Assembly: GCF_019623905.1 (NCBI RefSeq)
Contig: NZ_CP069370.1
Coordinates: 3,955,001 to 4,019,000 of the forward strand
Length of the DNA stretch: 64,000 bases
Direction: 5' to 3'
Source: Neotabrizicola shimadae
Lineage (GTDB): Bacteria > Pseudomonadota > Alphaproteobacteria > Rhodobacterales > Rhodobacteraceae
Shown here piece by piece: positions 24,723 through 35,612 of the stretch. Under the pieces are notes generated by a model, which was not told the origin of the DNA, searched no databases, and saw only the letters and a list, made by a program, of their open reading frames with translations. A program made the translations under genes and the position numbers. Within the stretch, counting starts at the first letter, position 1, and the number at the start of each line of letters is the position of its first letter.

Positions 24723-26303
24723 ATGTCTGCCCTGCGCGACGCCGCGATGAAGTCGAAAGCCTGGCCCTTCGAAGAGGCGCGCCGCATCCTGAAACGCTAT
24801 GAGTCCAAGGCGCCGGAAAAGGGTTATGTGCTGTTCGAGACGGGCTATGGCCCGTCCGGCTTGCCGCATATCGGCACCTTCGGCGAGGTGGCGCGGACCA
24901 CGATGATCCGCCGCGCCTTCGAGGTGATCAGCGACATTCCGACGCGGCTGATCTGCTTTTCGGACGACATGGACGGGATGCGGAAGGTGCCGGACAACGT
25001 GCCGAACCCCGCGATGCTGAAGGAAAACCTGCAGCGCCCGCTGACTGCGGTGCCCGACCCGTTCGGGCAGTATGCGAGCTTTGGCGACCACAACAACGCC
25101 ATGCTGCGGCGGTTCCTGGACACGTTCGGCTTTGAATACGAGTTCATCTCGGCCACCGATTTCTACAAGTCGGGTCGGTTCGACGACACGCTGCGGCTGG
25201 CCTGCGAGCGGTATCAGCCGATCATGGACATCATGCTGGCGAGCCTGCGGGAGGAACGGCAGCAGACCTATTCTTGCTTCCTGCCGATCCACCCTGAGAC
25301 GGGCCGTGTTCTGTACGTGCCGATCAAGAACGTTGACGCAAAGAACGCTACGGTCACCTTCGATGACGAGGATGGGCGGGAGTGGACCCTTCCGGTCACG
25401 GGCGGGCAGGTGAAGCTGCAATGGAAGCCGGATTTCGGTGCCCGGTGGGCCGCCCTTGGCGTCGATTTCGAGATGTATGGCAAGGACCATTCCACCAACA
25501 CGCCGATCTATGATGGCATCTGCGAGGTGTTGGGTGGGCGCAAGCCCGAGCATTTCACCTATGAGCTGTTCCTGGACGAGAACGGGCAGAAGATTTCGAA
25601 GTCGAAGGGCAACGGGCTGACCATTGACGAATGGTTGACCTATGCGGCCTCGGAGAGCCTGTCGTATTTCATGTACCAAAAGCCCAAGACGGCCAAGCGG
25701 CTGTGGTGGGATGTGATCCCCAAGGCGGTGGACGAATATCACCAGCAGCTGAAGGCCTATCCGGCGCAGGACATCGAGGCGCAGGTCAATAACCCGGTCT
25801 GGCACATCCACCACGGGAAGCCGCCGGAAAGCCACATGGTGGTGAGCTTTGCCATGCTTCTGAACCTGGCGAGCGTGGCCGGGGCGAAGGATGCCAAGGG
25901 GCTGTGGGGTTTCATCAAGCGCTATGCGCCGGAGGCGACGCCCGAGGGCAACCCCGACTTGGACGCGGCGGCGGGCTATGCGGTGCGCTATTTCTCCGAC
26001 AAGATCGCGCCGACGCGGGTGTTCCGGCTGCCCTCTGACAAGGAGCGGGCGGCGATTGCCGACCTGCGGGCGCGGCTGGCGGTCTGGGAAGGCGTACAGG
26101 ACGACGAGGCGCTGCAGAACGTCTGCTATGCCGTGGGCCGCGACCACGGGTTCGACCCGCTGCGCGACTGGTTCAAGGCGCTGTACGAGGTGCTGCTCGG
26201 GGCGAGCGAAGGCCCGCGCTTTGGCGGCTTCATCGCGCTGTACGGCGTGGACGAGACCATCGCGCTGATCGACCGCGCGTTGGCCGGCGAACTGGCGGCC
26301 TGA
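24723..26303 (+). CDS. lysK: Class I lysyl-tRNA synthetase
   Basis: A 526-aa class I aminoacyl-tRNA synthetase that charges tRNA-Lys. The HIGH-type motif LPHIGTFGE is at residues 48-55 and the KMSKS-type loop KISKSKGNG at 290-298; both belong to the archaeal-type class I LysRS and not to the usual bacterial class II enzyme. The lysine-pocket region [13 protein letters not shown] and [15 protein letters not shown] are also typical. The ATG at 24723 has AAGGG 9 nt upstream; in-frame ATGs at 24714 and 24690 are alternatives. Class I LysRS is the normal LysRS of Rhodobacterales, so this is expected for the lineage. Confidence 0.95.
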   Translation: MSALRDAAMKSKAWPFEEARRILKRYESKAPEKGYVLFETGYGPSGLPHIGTFGEVARTTMIRRAFEVISDIPTRLICFSDDMDGMRKVPDNVPNPAMLKENLQRPLTAVPDPFGQYASFGDHNNAMLRRFLDTFGFEYEFISATDFYKSGRFDDTLRLACERYQPIMDIMLASLREERQQTYSCFLPIHPETGRVLYVPIKNVDAKNATVTFDDEDGREWTLPVTGGQVKLQWKPDFGARWAALGVDFEMYGKDHSTNTPIYDGICEVLGGRKPEHFTYELFLDENGQKISKSKGNGLTIDEWLTYAASESLSYFMYQKPKTAKRLWWDVIPKAVDEYHQQLKAYPAQDIEAQVNNPVWHIHHGKPPESHMVVSFAMLLNLASVAGAKDAKGLWGFIKRYAPEATPEGNPDLDAAAGYAVRYFSDKIAPTRVFRLPSDKERAAIADLRARLAVWEGVQDDEALQNVCYAVGRDHGFDPLRDWFKALYEVLLGASEGPRFGGFIALYGVDETIALIDRALAGELAA

Positions 26304-26361
26304 GATGTGAACCGATCCCTGCCGGCCTGCGTAGAAGCGAAAGGTTGGCGGGGAGGGCGCG

Positions 26362-26769
26362 ATGCGGCGGATGCTGGGTGTTCTGGTGGTGCTGGCCGGT
26401 CTGGCGGGCAGCGCGGCCAAGGCGGATGATGCGGCCGACATCGCGGCGGTGATCGGCGACCAGATGCAGGCTTTCACGGCGCGGGACCTGGATCGTGCCT
26501 TCTCTCATGCCAGCCCCACCATCAAGGGCCTGTTCGGCGATCCGGCGAACTTCGGGCGGATGGTGGCGCAGGGCTATCCGACGGTCTGGGACAACAGCCG
26601 GACGCGGTTCATGGAGCTGCGCGAGGTGGGCGGCGCGCTGTGGCAGCGGGTCGAGGTCACGGGCGCGGACGGCGCGGTGCGCTATTACGATTACCAGATG
26701 ATCCAGACCGGCGAGGGCTGGCAGATCAACGCCGTGCAGCCGGTGGAATTGCCGGGCACCGGGGTCTGA
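26362..26769 (+). CDS. DUF4864 family secreted protein
   Basis: A 135-aa exported protein. The signal peptide (RRMLGVLVVLAGLAGSAAKA) is followed by the DUF4864 pattern AVIGDQMQAFTARDLDRAFSHASPTIKGLFGDPANFGRMVAQGYPTVW, and a strand-rich C-terminus YYDYQMIQTGEGWQINAVQPVE. The fold resembles NTF2-like proteins. Function is unknown. It lies 58 bp after LysRS on the same strand. Confidence 0.85.
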   Translation: MRRMLGVLVVLAGLAGSAAKADDAADIAAVIGDQMQAFTARDLDRAFSHASPTIKGLFGDPANFGRMVAQGYPTVWDNSRTRFMELREVGGALWQRVEVTGADGAVRYYDYQMIQTGEGWQINAVQPVELPGTGV

Positions 26770-26898
26770 CGACCCGGCATCGGCGGCGCGCGGTGGACTG
26801 AGCCGCGGTTAACCCTTCCTTCGTAACCCTTGCCGGCAGCGGCGGGTGCGGTCTTGCGACGGCCTGTCCGGTGGTCTGTTGGGCAAGGACGGGACGAG

Positions 26899-29187
26899 AT
26901 GAACAAGGCGATTACCGAAGGGCTGGCGCTGATGCCTCCGCCGTTTTCGGCCGGGCTGAACCTGTGGTCGCAGGAGGACGGGCTGCCGGGCCATCCGACC
27001 TGGGCGAGTTCCACCTATGCGGCCTATGTGCCGGCCGACCAGGATTTCGGCGGCTGCATGGAGGTGCAGAAGGTCAGTGCGACCACGAAGATCCGCTGCT
27101 TCCAGAACATTCCCTATCAGCCGGGCATGTACCTGCGGGTCACGGCCCGGGTGAAAGCGGTGGCGGGCAACCTGTGTTCGGTGCGCATCGCGGGCTGGGC
27201 CGGCACCGGGCCTGGCACGCCGGTGCCCGGCATCGTGACCGAGGGCCCGGCGGTGGCGTTGCAGAGCTATGGCGCCGTGGTCGAGGTGTCGGCGATCATC
27301 GGGTCGGGCAACCGCCCCGGCGTGACCCTGGTCTGGGGGCGGTCGCCGGTGTTCTGCCATCTGGGACTGGACCTGACCGGGGCGAACGGCGGGATCGTGC
27401 GGATCGACGACATCACGGTCGAGGACGTGACGGATGTGTTCCACCGCACCATGATGGACTGGGTCGATGTGCGCGACTATGGCGCCATCGGCAACGGCAT
27501 CGCCGACGATGCCGCGGCCTTTGCGGCGGCGGATGCCGCGGCGCAGGGGCGGACGCTGCTGGTATCGGGCGGGACCTACTACATCGGCAGCAACCTGACG
27601 ATCTCGAACCCCGTGCGGTTCGAGGGGCGGGTGGTCATGCCGGCCTCGGCGCGGCTGGCCTGCACGCGCAACTACGATCAGGAGACCTACGGCGCGGCCT
27701 TTGGCGACGAGGCGGAGGGGTTCCGGCGCGGGTTGCAGGCGCTGTTCTTCTTTACCGACCATGTGACCTATGACCTGCGCGGGCGGCGCATCGACCTTGC
27801 GGCACCGATCGACGTGGCGGCCCTGGCGGGGATGACCAGCTTTGCGCAGCGTCGCGTGATCCGGAACGGCCAGATCAATGCGGTGGCCGGCAGCGCCTGG
27901 GACACGGTCACGGTGACATCTGTGGGAACCTATTCCACGTCGCAGCCCGATCGGCTGACCGGGGTGGCCAATGTCGCGAGCATCCCTGTCGGCGCGCGGG
28001 TCAGCGGTACGGGCGTGGGGCGCGAGGTCTATGTGACCGCAAAGAACATAGGTTCAGGCACGGTGACGCTCAGCCAGCCCTTGTGGGCGGCGGCGGGCAC
28101 GCGGACCTTCACCTTTGAGCGCTATCGCTACATGCTGGATTTCTCGGGCTTTCAGTCGCTGGCGAAGTTCGAGATCGAGGGGATCGAGTTGCAGGGCAAC
28201 GGCGTGGCCAGCACGATCCTGTTGCCCACCGTGGGCGAGACCTTCCGGCTTTCGGGTTGCGTGCTGAACAAGCCGAAGGATCGCGGCATTACCTCGATCG
28301 GTTCGGGGTGCCAGGGAATCATGATCGACGGTTGCCAGTTCCTGTCGAACGAGCAGGCTTTGGCGGCGCAGGATCGGACGACCATCGCCATCAACGTGAA
28401 TGCGAATGACGCCAAGATCCGCGGCAACCGGATCGTGCGCTTTGCACATTTCGCCGTGATGGCCGGCAGCGGGCACATGTTCATCGGCAACCATTTCTTC
28501 CAGGGCGATGACGAGACGGCCGGGGTTCGGCGGGCCGGGGTGATCTTCACCGACACCAACATCAAGACGCTGATGACCGGGAACTACGTGGACAACTGCT
28601 TCATCGAGTTGTCGAACGAGCGCGATGCGGCGCCCGAGTTCCAGAATGAGTACTCGTTTGGCGGACTGACAATCACCGGCAACATCTTCACCGTCAACGA
28701 TGCGGCTCCCTGGTTTCGCTGGCTGGTCATCACGCCACGCGGACCGGGGCATTACATCCAGGGGCTGAGCGTTACCTCAAACGTGTTCCGAACAGTGAAT
28801 TGCACCGTGGACCGCGTGGACGTCACGGACGAAACCTGGTCGACCCTGGACCGGTCGAGGTTCCGCAACATCCTGTTCGAGGCCAATTCCTTCAACGGCG
28901 TGGCCCAGGTGACGATGAGCCCAGTGGTCCTGGAGCATGCGCAGAACACGGTGGCTGACACCTGGGTGCTGGACGGCAGCGCTTACATGCCCTTTGCCGG
29001 GCGGGCGCGCTGTGTGGCTTCGGTGATGCCGGACGGCGCGATCCGGGACGGAGCAAATGCTGTGCAGTATGCGCAGCCCTATGCCGAGACAGAAAAGGGC
29101 ACGGGCGGCCTGCAGGCCTATCTGCGCTGGCCTTCGGCGGTGAAGGGGAAGGTGCGGGCGACGATCCGCTGCGACAACCCGTCGTGA
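26899..29187 (+). CDS. Beta-helix tailspike-like protein (GH28/pectate lyase superfamily)
   Basis: A 762-aa protein without a signal peptide. Residues 1-185 form a carbohydrate-binding-like beta domain (DQDFGGCMEVQKV, YLRVTARVKAVAGNLCSVRIAGWAG and RIDDITVEDV). At 189 comes VDVRDYGAIGNGIADDAAAF, the usual opening of phage tailspike and pectate-lyase beta-helices. Residues 250-690 are parallel beta-helix repeats rich in G-N turns, such as IRGNRIVRFAHFAVMAGSGHMFIGNHFF. The ATG at 26899 is chosen as first Met of the conserved MNKAITEGL start. No phage genes are nearby. Rhodobacteraceae carry such orphan proteins, and one, the RcGTA tail fibre Rcc00171, serves the gene transfer agent; homology to it is my inference and untested. 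Confidence 0.75.
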   Translation: MNKAITEGLALMPPPFSAGLNLWSQEDGLPGHPTWASSTYAAYVPADQDFGGCMEVQKVSATTKIRCFQNIPYQPGMYLRVTARVKAVAGNLCSVRIAGWAGTGPGTPVPGIVTEGPAVALQSYGAVVEVSAIIGSGNRPGVTLVWGRSPVFCHLGLDLTGANGGIVRIDDITVEDVTDVFHRTMMDWVDVRDYGAIGNGIADDAAAFAAADAAAQGRTLLVSGGTYYIGSNLTISNPVRFEGRVVMPASARLACTRNYDQETYGAAFGDEAEGFRRGLQALFFFTDHVTYDLRGRRIDLAAPIDVAALAGMTSFAQRRVIRNGQINAVAGSAWDTVTVTSVGTYSTSQPDRLTGVANVASIPVGARVSGTGVGREVYVTAKNIGSGTVTLSQPLWAAAGTRTFTFERYRYMLDFSGFQSLAKFEIEGIELQGNGVASTILLPTVGETFRLSGCVLNKPKDRGITSIGSGCQGIMIDGCQFLSNEQALAAQDRTTIAINVNANDAKIRGNRIVRFAHFAVMAGSGHMFIGNHFFQGDDETAGVRRAGVIFTDTNIKTLMTGNYVDNCFIELSNERDAAPEFQNEYSFGGLTITGNIFTVNDAAPWFRWLVITPRGPGHYIQGLSVTSNVFRTVNCTVDRVDVTDETWSTLDRSRFRNILFEANSFNGVAQVTMSPVVLEHAQNTVADTWVLDGSAYMPFAGRARCVASVMPDGAIRDGANAVQYAQPYAETEKGTGGLQAYLRWPSAVKGKVRATIRCDNPS

Positions 29188-29191
29188 CGCT

Positions 29192-29698
29192 TCAGGGGCC
29201 GGGCCGCAGGTCCTGCGGCCCGAGCCGGAAGGCGCGGGCGAAACCGCCGTTCAGAAGGGCTGACACCGGGGTCAGCCGGACGAAGGCGAAATCCGCGAAA
29301 TCGACGTAGAGCGTGGCCTTGGTGTGGGTTTCCAGCCAGTGGGCGCGCAGTGCGGGGCGGGCCGGATCGTCGGGGGCGACGAATCCGGCCCTAGCCTTGA
29401 GCATGAGCCGCGGATGGGTGAGCGGGTCGCCCTTTGCGCCCGGCTCGCCCAGCATCACCGCGCAATCGGGCCGGTCGCGCAGCGCCGCGAAATGGGGCGC
29501 GAGGCTTGAGACCAGCGTGACCGGGGTGCCATCCGGCGCCAGACCGAAGGCAATTCGGCTGACGCCGGGGGTGCCGTCGGCATCGGCATAGGCGAGTGCC
29601 GCATGTCGGGCGCTGGTCATGAGCGACCGGGCGAGGGCCAGTGCCTCGGCATTGGCGGGCTGCACCGGATCGGGGCGGGGGGTGGGGCCTGTGCTCAT
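29192..29698 (-). CDS. HugZ-like pyridoxamine-5'-phosphate oxidase-fold protein
   Basis: A 168-aa split-barrel flavin-fold protein: LARSLMTSARHAALAYADADGTPGVSRIAFGLAPDGTPVTLVSSLAPHFAALRDRPDCAVMLGEPGAKGDPLTHPRLMLKARAGFV, then FADFAFVRLTPVSALLNGGFARAF. The SSLAPH..L..P.C....GEP..KGDPL.HPRL block is the HugZ/heme-utilisation type of PNPOx-like protein, although the C-terminal heme-binding extension of full HugZ is absent. It converges with the beta-helix gene (4-bp gap) and diverges from the SulP gene. Confidence 0.82.
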   Translation of the reverse strand: MSTGPTPRPDPVQPANAEALALARSLMTSARHAALAYADADGTPGVSRIAFGLAPDGTPVTLVSSLAPHFAALRDRPDCAVMLGEPGAKGDPLTHPRLMLKARAGFVAPDDPARPALRAHWLETHTKATLYVDFADFAFVRLTPVSALLNGGFARAFRLGPQDLRPGP

Positions 29699-29810
29699 TC
29701 GCGCATCACTCCGCGATTGACAGCGACCGGGCGGAGGAGTTGTCTGTCGGCATTTGAGACCGCTTCTCCGGGAATTTCCGGCTTTCTCCGACTTCTGCTA
29801 GCGCCGGATC

Positions 29811-31472
29811 ATGCCTGACACAACCCGCCCTGCCGTCCGCTCTGCGGAGTTCCTGCCCAAAATCCTGACCGTTTTGAAAGAGGGCTACGGCCTTTCCGAC
29901 CTGCGCGCCGATGCGATTGCCGGGCTGACCGTCGCCATCGTTGCGCTGCCCCTGTCGATGGCAATCGCCATTGCGAGCGGCGTGGGGCCGGAGCGGGGGC
30001 TGTATACCGCGATCATCGGCGGGTTCCTGGTGTCGGCACTTGGCGGGTCGCGGTTCCAGATCGGCGGGCCGGCGGGCGCCTTCATCGTGCTGGTGTCGGC
30101 CTGCGTGATGGACATCGGGGTGGAAGGGCTGATCCTGGCGACTTTCCTGTCCGGCTTCGTGCTTCTGGCGGCGGGGGCGCTGCGGTTGGGGACCTATATC
30201 AAGTTCATCCCCTTCCCGGTGACCGTGGGTTTCACCAGCGGCATCGCGGTGATCATCTTCGCCAGCCAGATCCGCGACCTTTTCGGCCTGACCCTGCCGG
30301 GGCCCGAGCCGGCGGAGATCCTGCCCAAGGTCGAGGCGCTGTGGGCGGCGCGCGACACCTTCACGCCGGCGGCGCTGGCCGTGGCCGCGCTCGCGGTTTT
30401 CACCATCGTCGGGCTGAAGCGGTGGAAGCCGCATTGGCCGGGGATGCTGATCGCGGTGGCGCTGTGTTCGGTGGCGGCTGCGGGTCTGGGCCTGCCGGTG
30501 GTGACCATCGGGTCGAAGTTCGGCGAGCTGCCGCATTTGCCGCCGGCCCCGGCGTTGCCCGTGCTTTCGGGTCCGGCGATCACGGCGGCGCTGCCCTATG
30601 CCTTCAGCTTCGCGCTGCTTGGGGCCATCGAGTCGCTGCTGTCGGCGCTTGTGGCGGATGGCATGTCGGGCGCGCGGCACCGGTCGAACGCCGAGCTGGT
30701 GGGGCAGGGGCTGGCCAATATCGGGTCGGCCCTGTTCGGCGGCTTCTGTGTGACGGGCACCATCGCGCGGACGGCGACCAACGTGCGCGCCGGGTCGCAT
30801 GGGCCCGTTTCGGGCATGCTGCATTCGCTGTTCCTGCTGACGTTCATGCTGGTGGCGGCGCCGCTAGCGGCCTTCATCCCGCTGGCGGCGTTGGCGGGCG
30901 TGCTGGCGGTGGTGTCGTGGAACATGGCCGAAAAGGTGGAATTCGCGAACCTCGTGCGGTCTTCGCGCGGGGATGCGATGGTGGTGATCGTCACCTTCCT
31001 GCTTGTGGTGTTCCGCGACCTGACCGAGGGCATTGTCGTGGGCTTTGCCCTGGGCGGGCTGGTGTTCATCCGGCGCATGTCGGACGCCGTTGCGGTGACT
31101 CCTGCCAGCGAGGAGAGCGGGCGGTATGATCCGGCCGAGGCGATGCGGTCGGACCGGGTGGTCTATCACTTGCACGGTCCCTACTTCTTTGGCGCGGCGG
31201 CGCAGGTCGGCGCGATCCTGGACCGGATCGCCGACAACCCGCGCGCCATCGTCTTCGATTTCTCGGACGTGCCGCTGATCGACAGTTCGGGCGCGCGCAG
31301 CTTCGAGCTTCTGGGGCACCGTGCGGGGCGCAAGGGTGGGCGGCTGTACATCGTGGGCGCCCGACCCGAAGTGCGCCGCGCCCTTCTTGCCCAGGGCGCG
31401 AAGGAGCCGCTGGTGCGATTCCGGCCCGATCTCGCCTCGGTCGACGAGGATCTGGCCAGGCCGACTGTCTGA
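29811..31472 (+). CDS. SulP family anion transporter with STAS domain
   Basis: A 553-aa membrane transporter of the SLC26/SulP family (sulfate, bicarbonate or other anions). Motifs include LRADAIAGLTVAIVALPLSMAIAIASGVGPERGLYTAIIGGFLVSALGGSRFQIGGPAGAFIVLV and GQGLANIGSALFGGFCVTGTIARTATNVRAGSHGPVSGMLHS. About ten to twelve helices precede a cytoplasmic STAS domain from about residue 445 (VVYHLHGPYFFGAAAQVGAILDRI and IVFDFSDVPLIDSSGARSF). The substrate cannot be read from sequence. It is 328 bp upstream of acs and separated from it by a regulated promoter. Confidence 0.93.
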   Translation: MPDTTRPAVRSAEFLPKILTVLKEGYGLSDLRADAIAGLTVAIVALPLSMAIAIASGVGPERGLYTAIIGGFLVSALGGSRFQIGGPAGAFIVLVSACVMDIGVEGLILATFLSGFVLLAAGALRLGTYIKFIPFPVTVGFTSGIAVIIFASQIRDLFGLTLPGPEPAEILPKVEALWAARDTFTPAALAVAALAVFTIVGLKRWKPHWPGMLIAVALCSVAAAGLGLPVVTIGSKFGELPHLPPAPALPVLSGPAITAALPYAFSFALLGAIESLLSALVADGMSGARHRSNAELVGQGLANIGSALFGGFCVTGTIARTATNVRAGSHGPVSGMLHSLFLLTFMLVAAPLAAFIPLAALAGVLAVVSWNMAEKVEFANLVRSSRGDAMVVIVTFLLVVFRDLTEGIVVGFALGGLVFIRRMSDAVAVTPASEESGRYDPAEAMRSDRVVYHLHGPYFFGAAAQVGAILDRIADNPRAIVFDFSDVPLIDSSGARSFELLGHRAGRKGGRLYIVGARPEVRRALLAQGAKEPLVRFRPDLASVDEDLARPTV

Positions 31473-31800
31473 TCGATTCGCACGAAAGCGGCCTGCGCGC
31501 ACTTGCCGCACCTTGCCCGCAGGGGCGGAAGCCGGCTTACTTGCGGCGTTGAACCAGGCACTGCTGCGGGGCGATGCGGCATGGGCCGCTTGTTCACGCT
31601 AACGGCGGCCCCAAACTTGCGTGTTAGCGCCCATGTCAACGGCCTTTACAGATTCCTGTGAGGGCCAGTGAATATGTTTACAGAATTATCTATACATAAA
31701 AAAGGGTTAGCCTTCCATTGACGATTGCGCTAGTGTGGCTTCACATCTGCCGGCGTGCATCTTTGCGGCGGCGTTCGAAGTCAGGCACGAGGGGGGAGTC
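31473..31800. other. 328-bp intergenic region carrying the acs promoter
   Basis: Holds the regulated acs promoter block (31635-31746). An interrupted inverted repeat, CGCTAAC (31597-31603) and GTTAGCG (31623-31629), lies just upstream and may be an operator. The DNA is locally AT-richer than its surroundings. No gene was seen. Confidence 0.6.
31635..31746 (+). promoter_or_regulatory. acs promoter block, shared with symporter operon promoter
   Basis: This 112-bp block aligns without gaps to 35063-35174 (70 of 112 identical by hand count). Conserved parts in order are GTCAA, TTTACAGA (31645), GTGAATATGTT then ACAGAA (31668-31684), AAAAA..GGTTAGC, and TTGACGATTGCG (31718-31729). TTGACG is a candidate -35 with a weak -10 (TCACAT) 17 bp on. 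TTTACAG occurs twice with 32-bp spacing, which suggests a tandem regulator site. Confidence 0.7.
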
Positions 31801-33747
<1,947 letters not shown>

Positions 33748-33752
33748 GGTCC

Positions 33753-34427
33753 GTGGCGGGCGGGCAGAGGACCATCCTGATCCTTCTCGGCCCGCCTGGG
33801 GCCGGCAAGGGGACACAGGCGCGGATGCTGGAGGAGGATTTCGGTCTGGTCCAGCTTTCGACTGGCGACCTGCTGCGCGCGGCGGTGGCCGCAGGCACCG
33901 AGGCCGGGCGCAAGGCCAAGGCGGTGATGGAGTCGGGGCAGCTTGTGTCGGACGAGATCGTGCTGGCCGTGCTGAAGGACCGCATGGCCGAGCCGGACGT
34001 GAGCAGGGGGGTGATCCTGGACGGGTTTCCCCGTACGGCGGGCCAGGCGGCGGCGCTGGATGCCCTGTTGGCCGCGGCGGGCGAGGGCGTGACCGCGGCG
34101 GTCAGCCTGGAGGTGGACGACGAGGCGATGGTGGGCCGGGTTTCGGGCCGCTACACCTGCGCCGGCTGCGGAGAAGGCTATCACGACAGCTTCAAGATGC
34201 CGGCGGTGCCGGGGACCTGCGACAAGTGCGGCGGGACCGCGTTCAAGCGGCGGGCTGACGACAATGCCGAGACAGTGCGGGAGAGGCTGCGGGCCTATCA
34301 CTCTCAGACGGCGCCGCTGATTGCCCATTACGACCGGCAGGGGGTGCTGCACCGGGTCGATGCCATGGGGGCCATCGCGGAGATCCGCGCGGCCCTGGGC
34401 GAGATTGTCGGCCGCGTCGCGGCCTGA
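33753..34427 (+). CDS. adk: Adenylate kinase, zinc-lid type
   Basis: A 224-aa enzyme interconverting AMP + ATP and 2 ADP. The P-loop GPPGAGKGT is at residues 13-21, the AMP-binding LSTGDLLRAAVA and DGFPRT follow, and the lid carries four Cys (136, 139, 156, 159; CAGC...CDKC), a zinc-binding lid. GTG at 33753 is the start, with GGTTGAGG just before it. Rhodobacteraceae normally encode another adk beside secY; this copy directly after acs probably handles AMP made during acetate activation. The copy number cannot be checked in this window. Confidence 0.93.
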   Translation: MAGGQRTILILLGPPGAGKGTQARMLEEDFGLVQLSTGDLLRAAVAAGTEAGRKAKAVMESGQLVSDEIVLAVLKDRMAEPDVSRGVILDGFPRTAGQAAALDALLAAAGEGVTAAVSLEVDDEAMVGRVSGRYTCAGCGEGYHDSFKMPAVPGTCDKCGGTAFKRRADDNAETVRERLRAYHSQTAPLIAHYDRQGVLHRVDAMGAIAEIRAALGEIVGRVAA

Positions 34428-34485
34428 GGATCTGCGGCCCCGTCAGGGGCCGGATGCGAGGCCAGCTCGGATGGAGGAGGCGCGG

Positions 34486-34731
34486 ATGTCGGTCAGGGGT
34501 TGGGAGGCAGAGGGGGCAATGGCCAGGGGCACGATCCTGGTGGCCCTGTCGGTCTGGCTGGTCTGCGCGGCCTGGATCGGGTCGCGGTGGCAGGTGGTGC
34601 CCTCCATGTCGGGCGGGGCGGGGGGCGTTCCCCTGGGGCTGGTGGCCCGGATGGCCCTGGTCTTGTTTTCGGTGGTCCTGGTATCGCTGTGCGGTTGGAG
34701 CCTGGCGGGCAGCGGTCGCGTCGAGGACTGA
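34486..34731 (+). CDS. Small two-helix membrane protein, divergent DUF4212-like
   Basis: An 81-aa protein with two membrane helices (TILVALSVWLVCAAWIGS and VARMALVLFSVVLVSLCGWSL). The layout matches the DUF4212 symporter subunit encoded at 35343: ILVALSVWLVCA against ILISLAVWFLCS, then a GG..LG hinge and a second helix ending in W. It lacks the conserved AYWAANVR start and the charged MNKVDKEFG tail of that protein. A GGAGGAGG ribosome site supports ATG 34486; ATG 34519 is an alternative. It follows adk by 58 bp and is followed by an 18-bp palindrome. Family assignment is by eye and tentative. Confidence 0.5.
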   Translation: MSVRGWEAEGAMARGTILVALSVWLVCAAWIGSRWQVVPSMSGGAGGVPLGLVARMALVLFSVVLVSLCGWSLAGSGRVED

Positions 34732-34746
34732 TGACGGGCCAGAGGG

Positions 34747-34825
34747 GCGTCCGAGCTCGGACGCTTTACGGGATTCAATAAAATCAATGCCTTGCGGGAG
34801 CGCCTTCAGGAATTCTTAACGATTC
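34747..34825. repeat. 79-bp dispersed element with 18-bp palindrome, copy 1
   Basis: The perfect palindrome GCGTCCGAGCTCGGACGC (34747-34764) starts 16 bp after a stop codon. The next 61 bp, ending TTAACGATTC, align gaplessly with copy 2 (42433-42511): 60 of 79 identical overall by hand count, including TCAAT.AAATCAAT. The palindrome followed by TTT can form a strong terminator hairpin. Confidence 0.8.
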
Positions 34826-35062
34826 CGGTCGGCCCCGCGCGAGCGTGGGATCGGTCTGGTGGCCCGGAGCATTGCGCCGGCATCCTGGGCAGGCATCCCT
34901 TGTTGGCCGGCACCTTGGGGTGTCGCTGGCGGGCGAGGCCGCGGTTCTGTCTGCCCCGCGATCATGCCATCTGCCGCGCCGGAGCGAGGTGTCCCGACCG
35001 CTGCGGCGACCCGGACGGGCGGTGAAGCCAGGGGTTTGCGGATGGGATCATTCCGTCGGGTG

Positions 35063-35174
35063 GTCAAGACAATTTACAGAAATGGCGGCTATCTTGTGAA
35101 TATGTTGACAGAAATATGCTTTAGCTAAAAATGGTTAGCAATGTTTTGACGATTGCGTTACCATGCCTGTAAAT
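35063..35174 (+). promoter_or_regulatory. Symporter operon promoter block, shared with acs
   Basis: Gapless counterpart of 31635-31746. TTTACAGA is at 35073, GTGAATATGTT then ACAGAA at 35096-35112, AAAAA.GGTTAGC follows, and TTGACGATTGCG is at 35146-35157. Candidate -35 is TTGACG and candidate -10 is GTAAAT (35169), 17 bp apart. Confidence 0.7.
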
Positions 35175-35342
35175 GGCGGTGGAGGGGCCGAAGGGGGCAA
35201 GGTCGCAGTGCCGGAGGGGTGGCGACTGGGCCGGGCAGGCAAGCCGCAGAGGTCTTCGGCCGCGATGCGGCCTGAAGGGGGAGGCCGGTGCGTCGGTTGG
35301 GGGCGCCGGAAGAGAAACGAGAAACGGAAGGGAGAAGCGCGA

Positions 35343-35597
35343 ATGTCGGACAGGTCGTCAAAGGCCTATTGGGCGGCGAATGTCAGGATCATCCTGATTT
35401 CGCTGGCCGTCTGGTTCCTGTGTTCATTCGGGATGGGCATCATCCTGCGCCCGATGCTGATGGGCATCCACATCGGCGGGGCGGATCTTGGATTCTGGAT
35501 GGCCCAGAACGGGTCGATCTACGTCTTCCTTGTACTGATCTTTGTCTATGCTTGGCGCATGAACAAGGTCGACAAGGAATTCGGCGTCGAAGAGTAA
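35343..35597 (+). CDS. Sodium:solute symporter small subunit (DUF4212)
   Basis: An 84-aa protein of the DUF4212 / Na_symport_sm family. It begins AYWAANVRIILISLAVWFLCSFGMGI (first helix), has the GIHIGGADLGFWMAQNGS linker, a second helix (IYVFLVLIFVYAWRM) and the conserved charged tail NKVDKEFGVEE. It accompanies VC_2705-type sodium:solute symporters and is encoded 15 bp upstream of one here. The ATG at 35343 has a GGAAGGGAGAAG ribosome site. First gene under the acs-like promoter. Confidence 0.93.
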   Translation: MSDRSSKAYWAANVRIILISLAVWFLCSFGMGIILRPMLMGIHIGGADLGFWMAQNGSIYVFLVLIFVYAWRMNKVDKEFGVEE

Positions 35598-35612
35598 GGG
35601 GAACAGTAGAGA

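Larger units (their letters stand above)
34732..35342. other. 611-bp intergenic region before symporter operon
   Basis: Contains the 79-bp palindrome element (34747-34825), about 240 bp in which I recognise nothing on either strand, the regulated promoter block (35063-35174), and a leader of about 165 nt before the DUF4212 gene. No gene was supported. Confidence 0.6.

Noticed and set aside
26899-29187. A prophage or phage remnant around the tailspike-like gene.
   Set aside because: No integrase, capsid, terminase or lysis gene lies nearby and both neighbours are housekeeping genes.
34826-35062. A tRNA or structured RNA between the repeat element and the symporter promoter.
   Set aside because: No cloverleaf, anticodon arm or known riboswitch core could be made out by eye.
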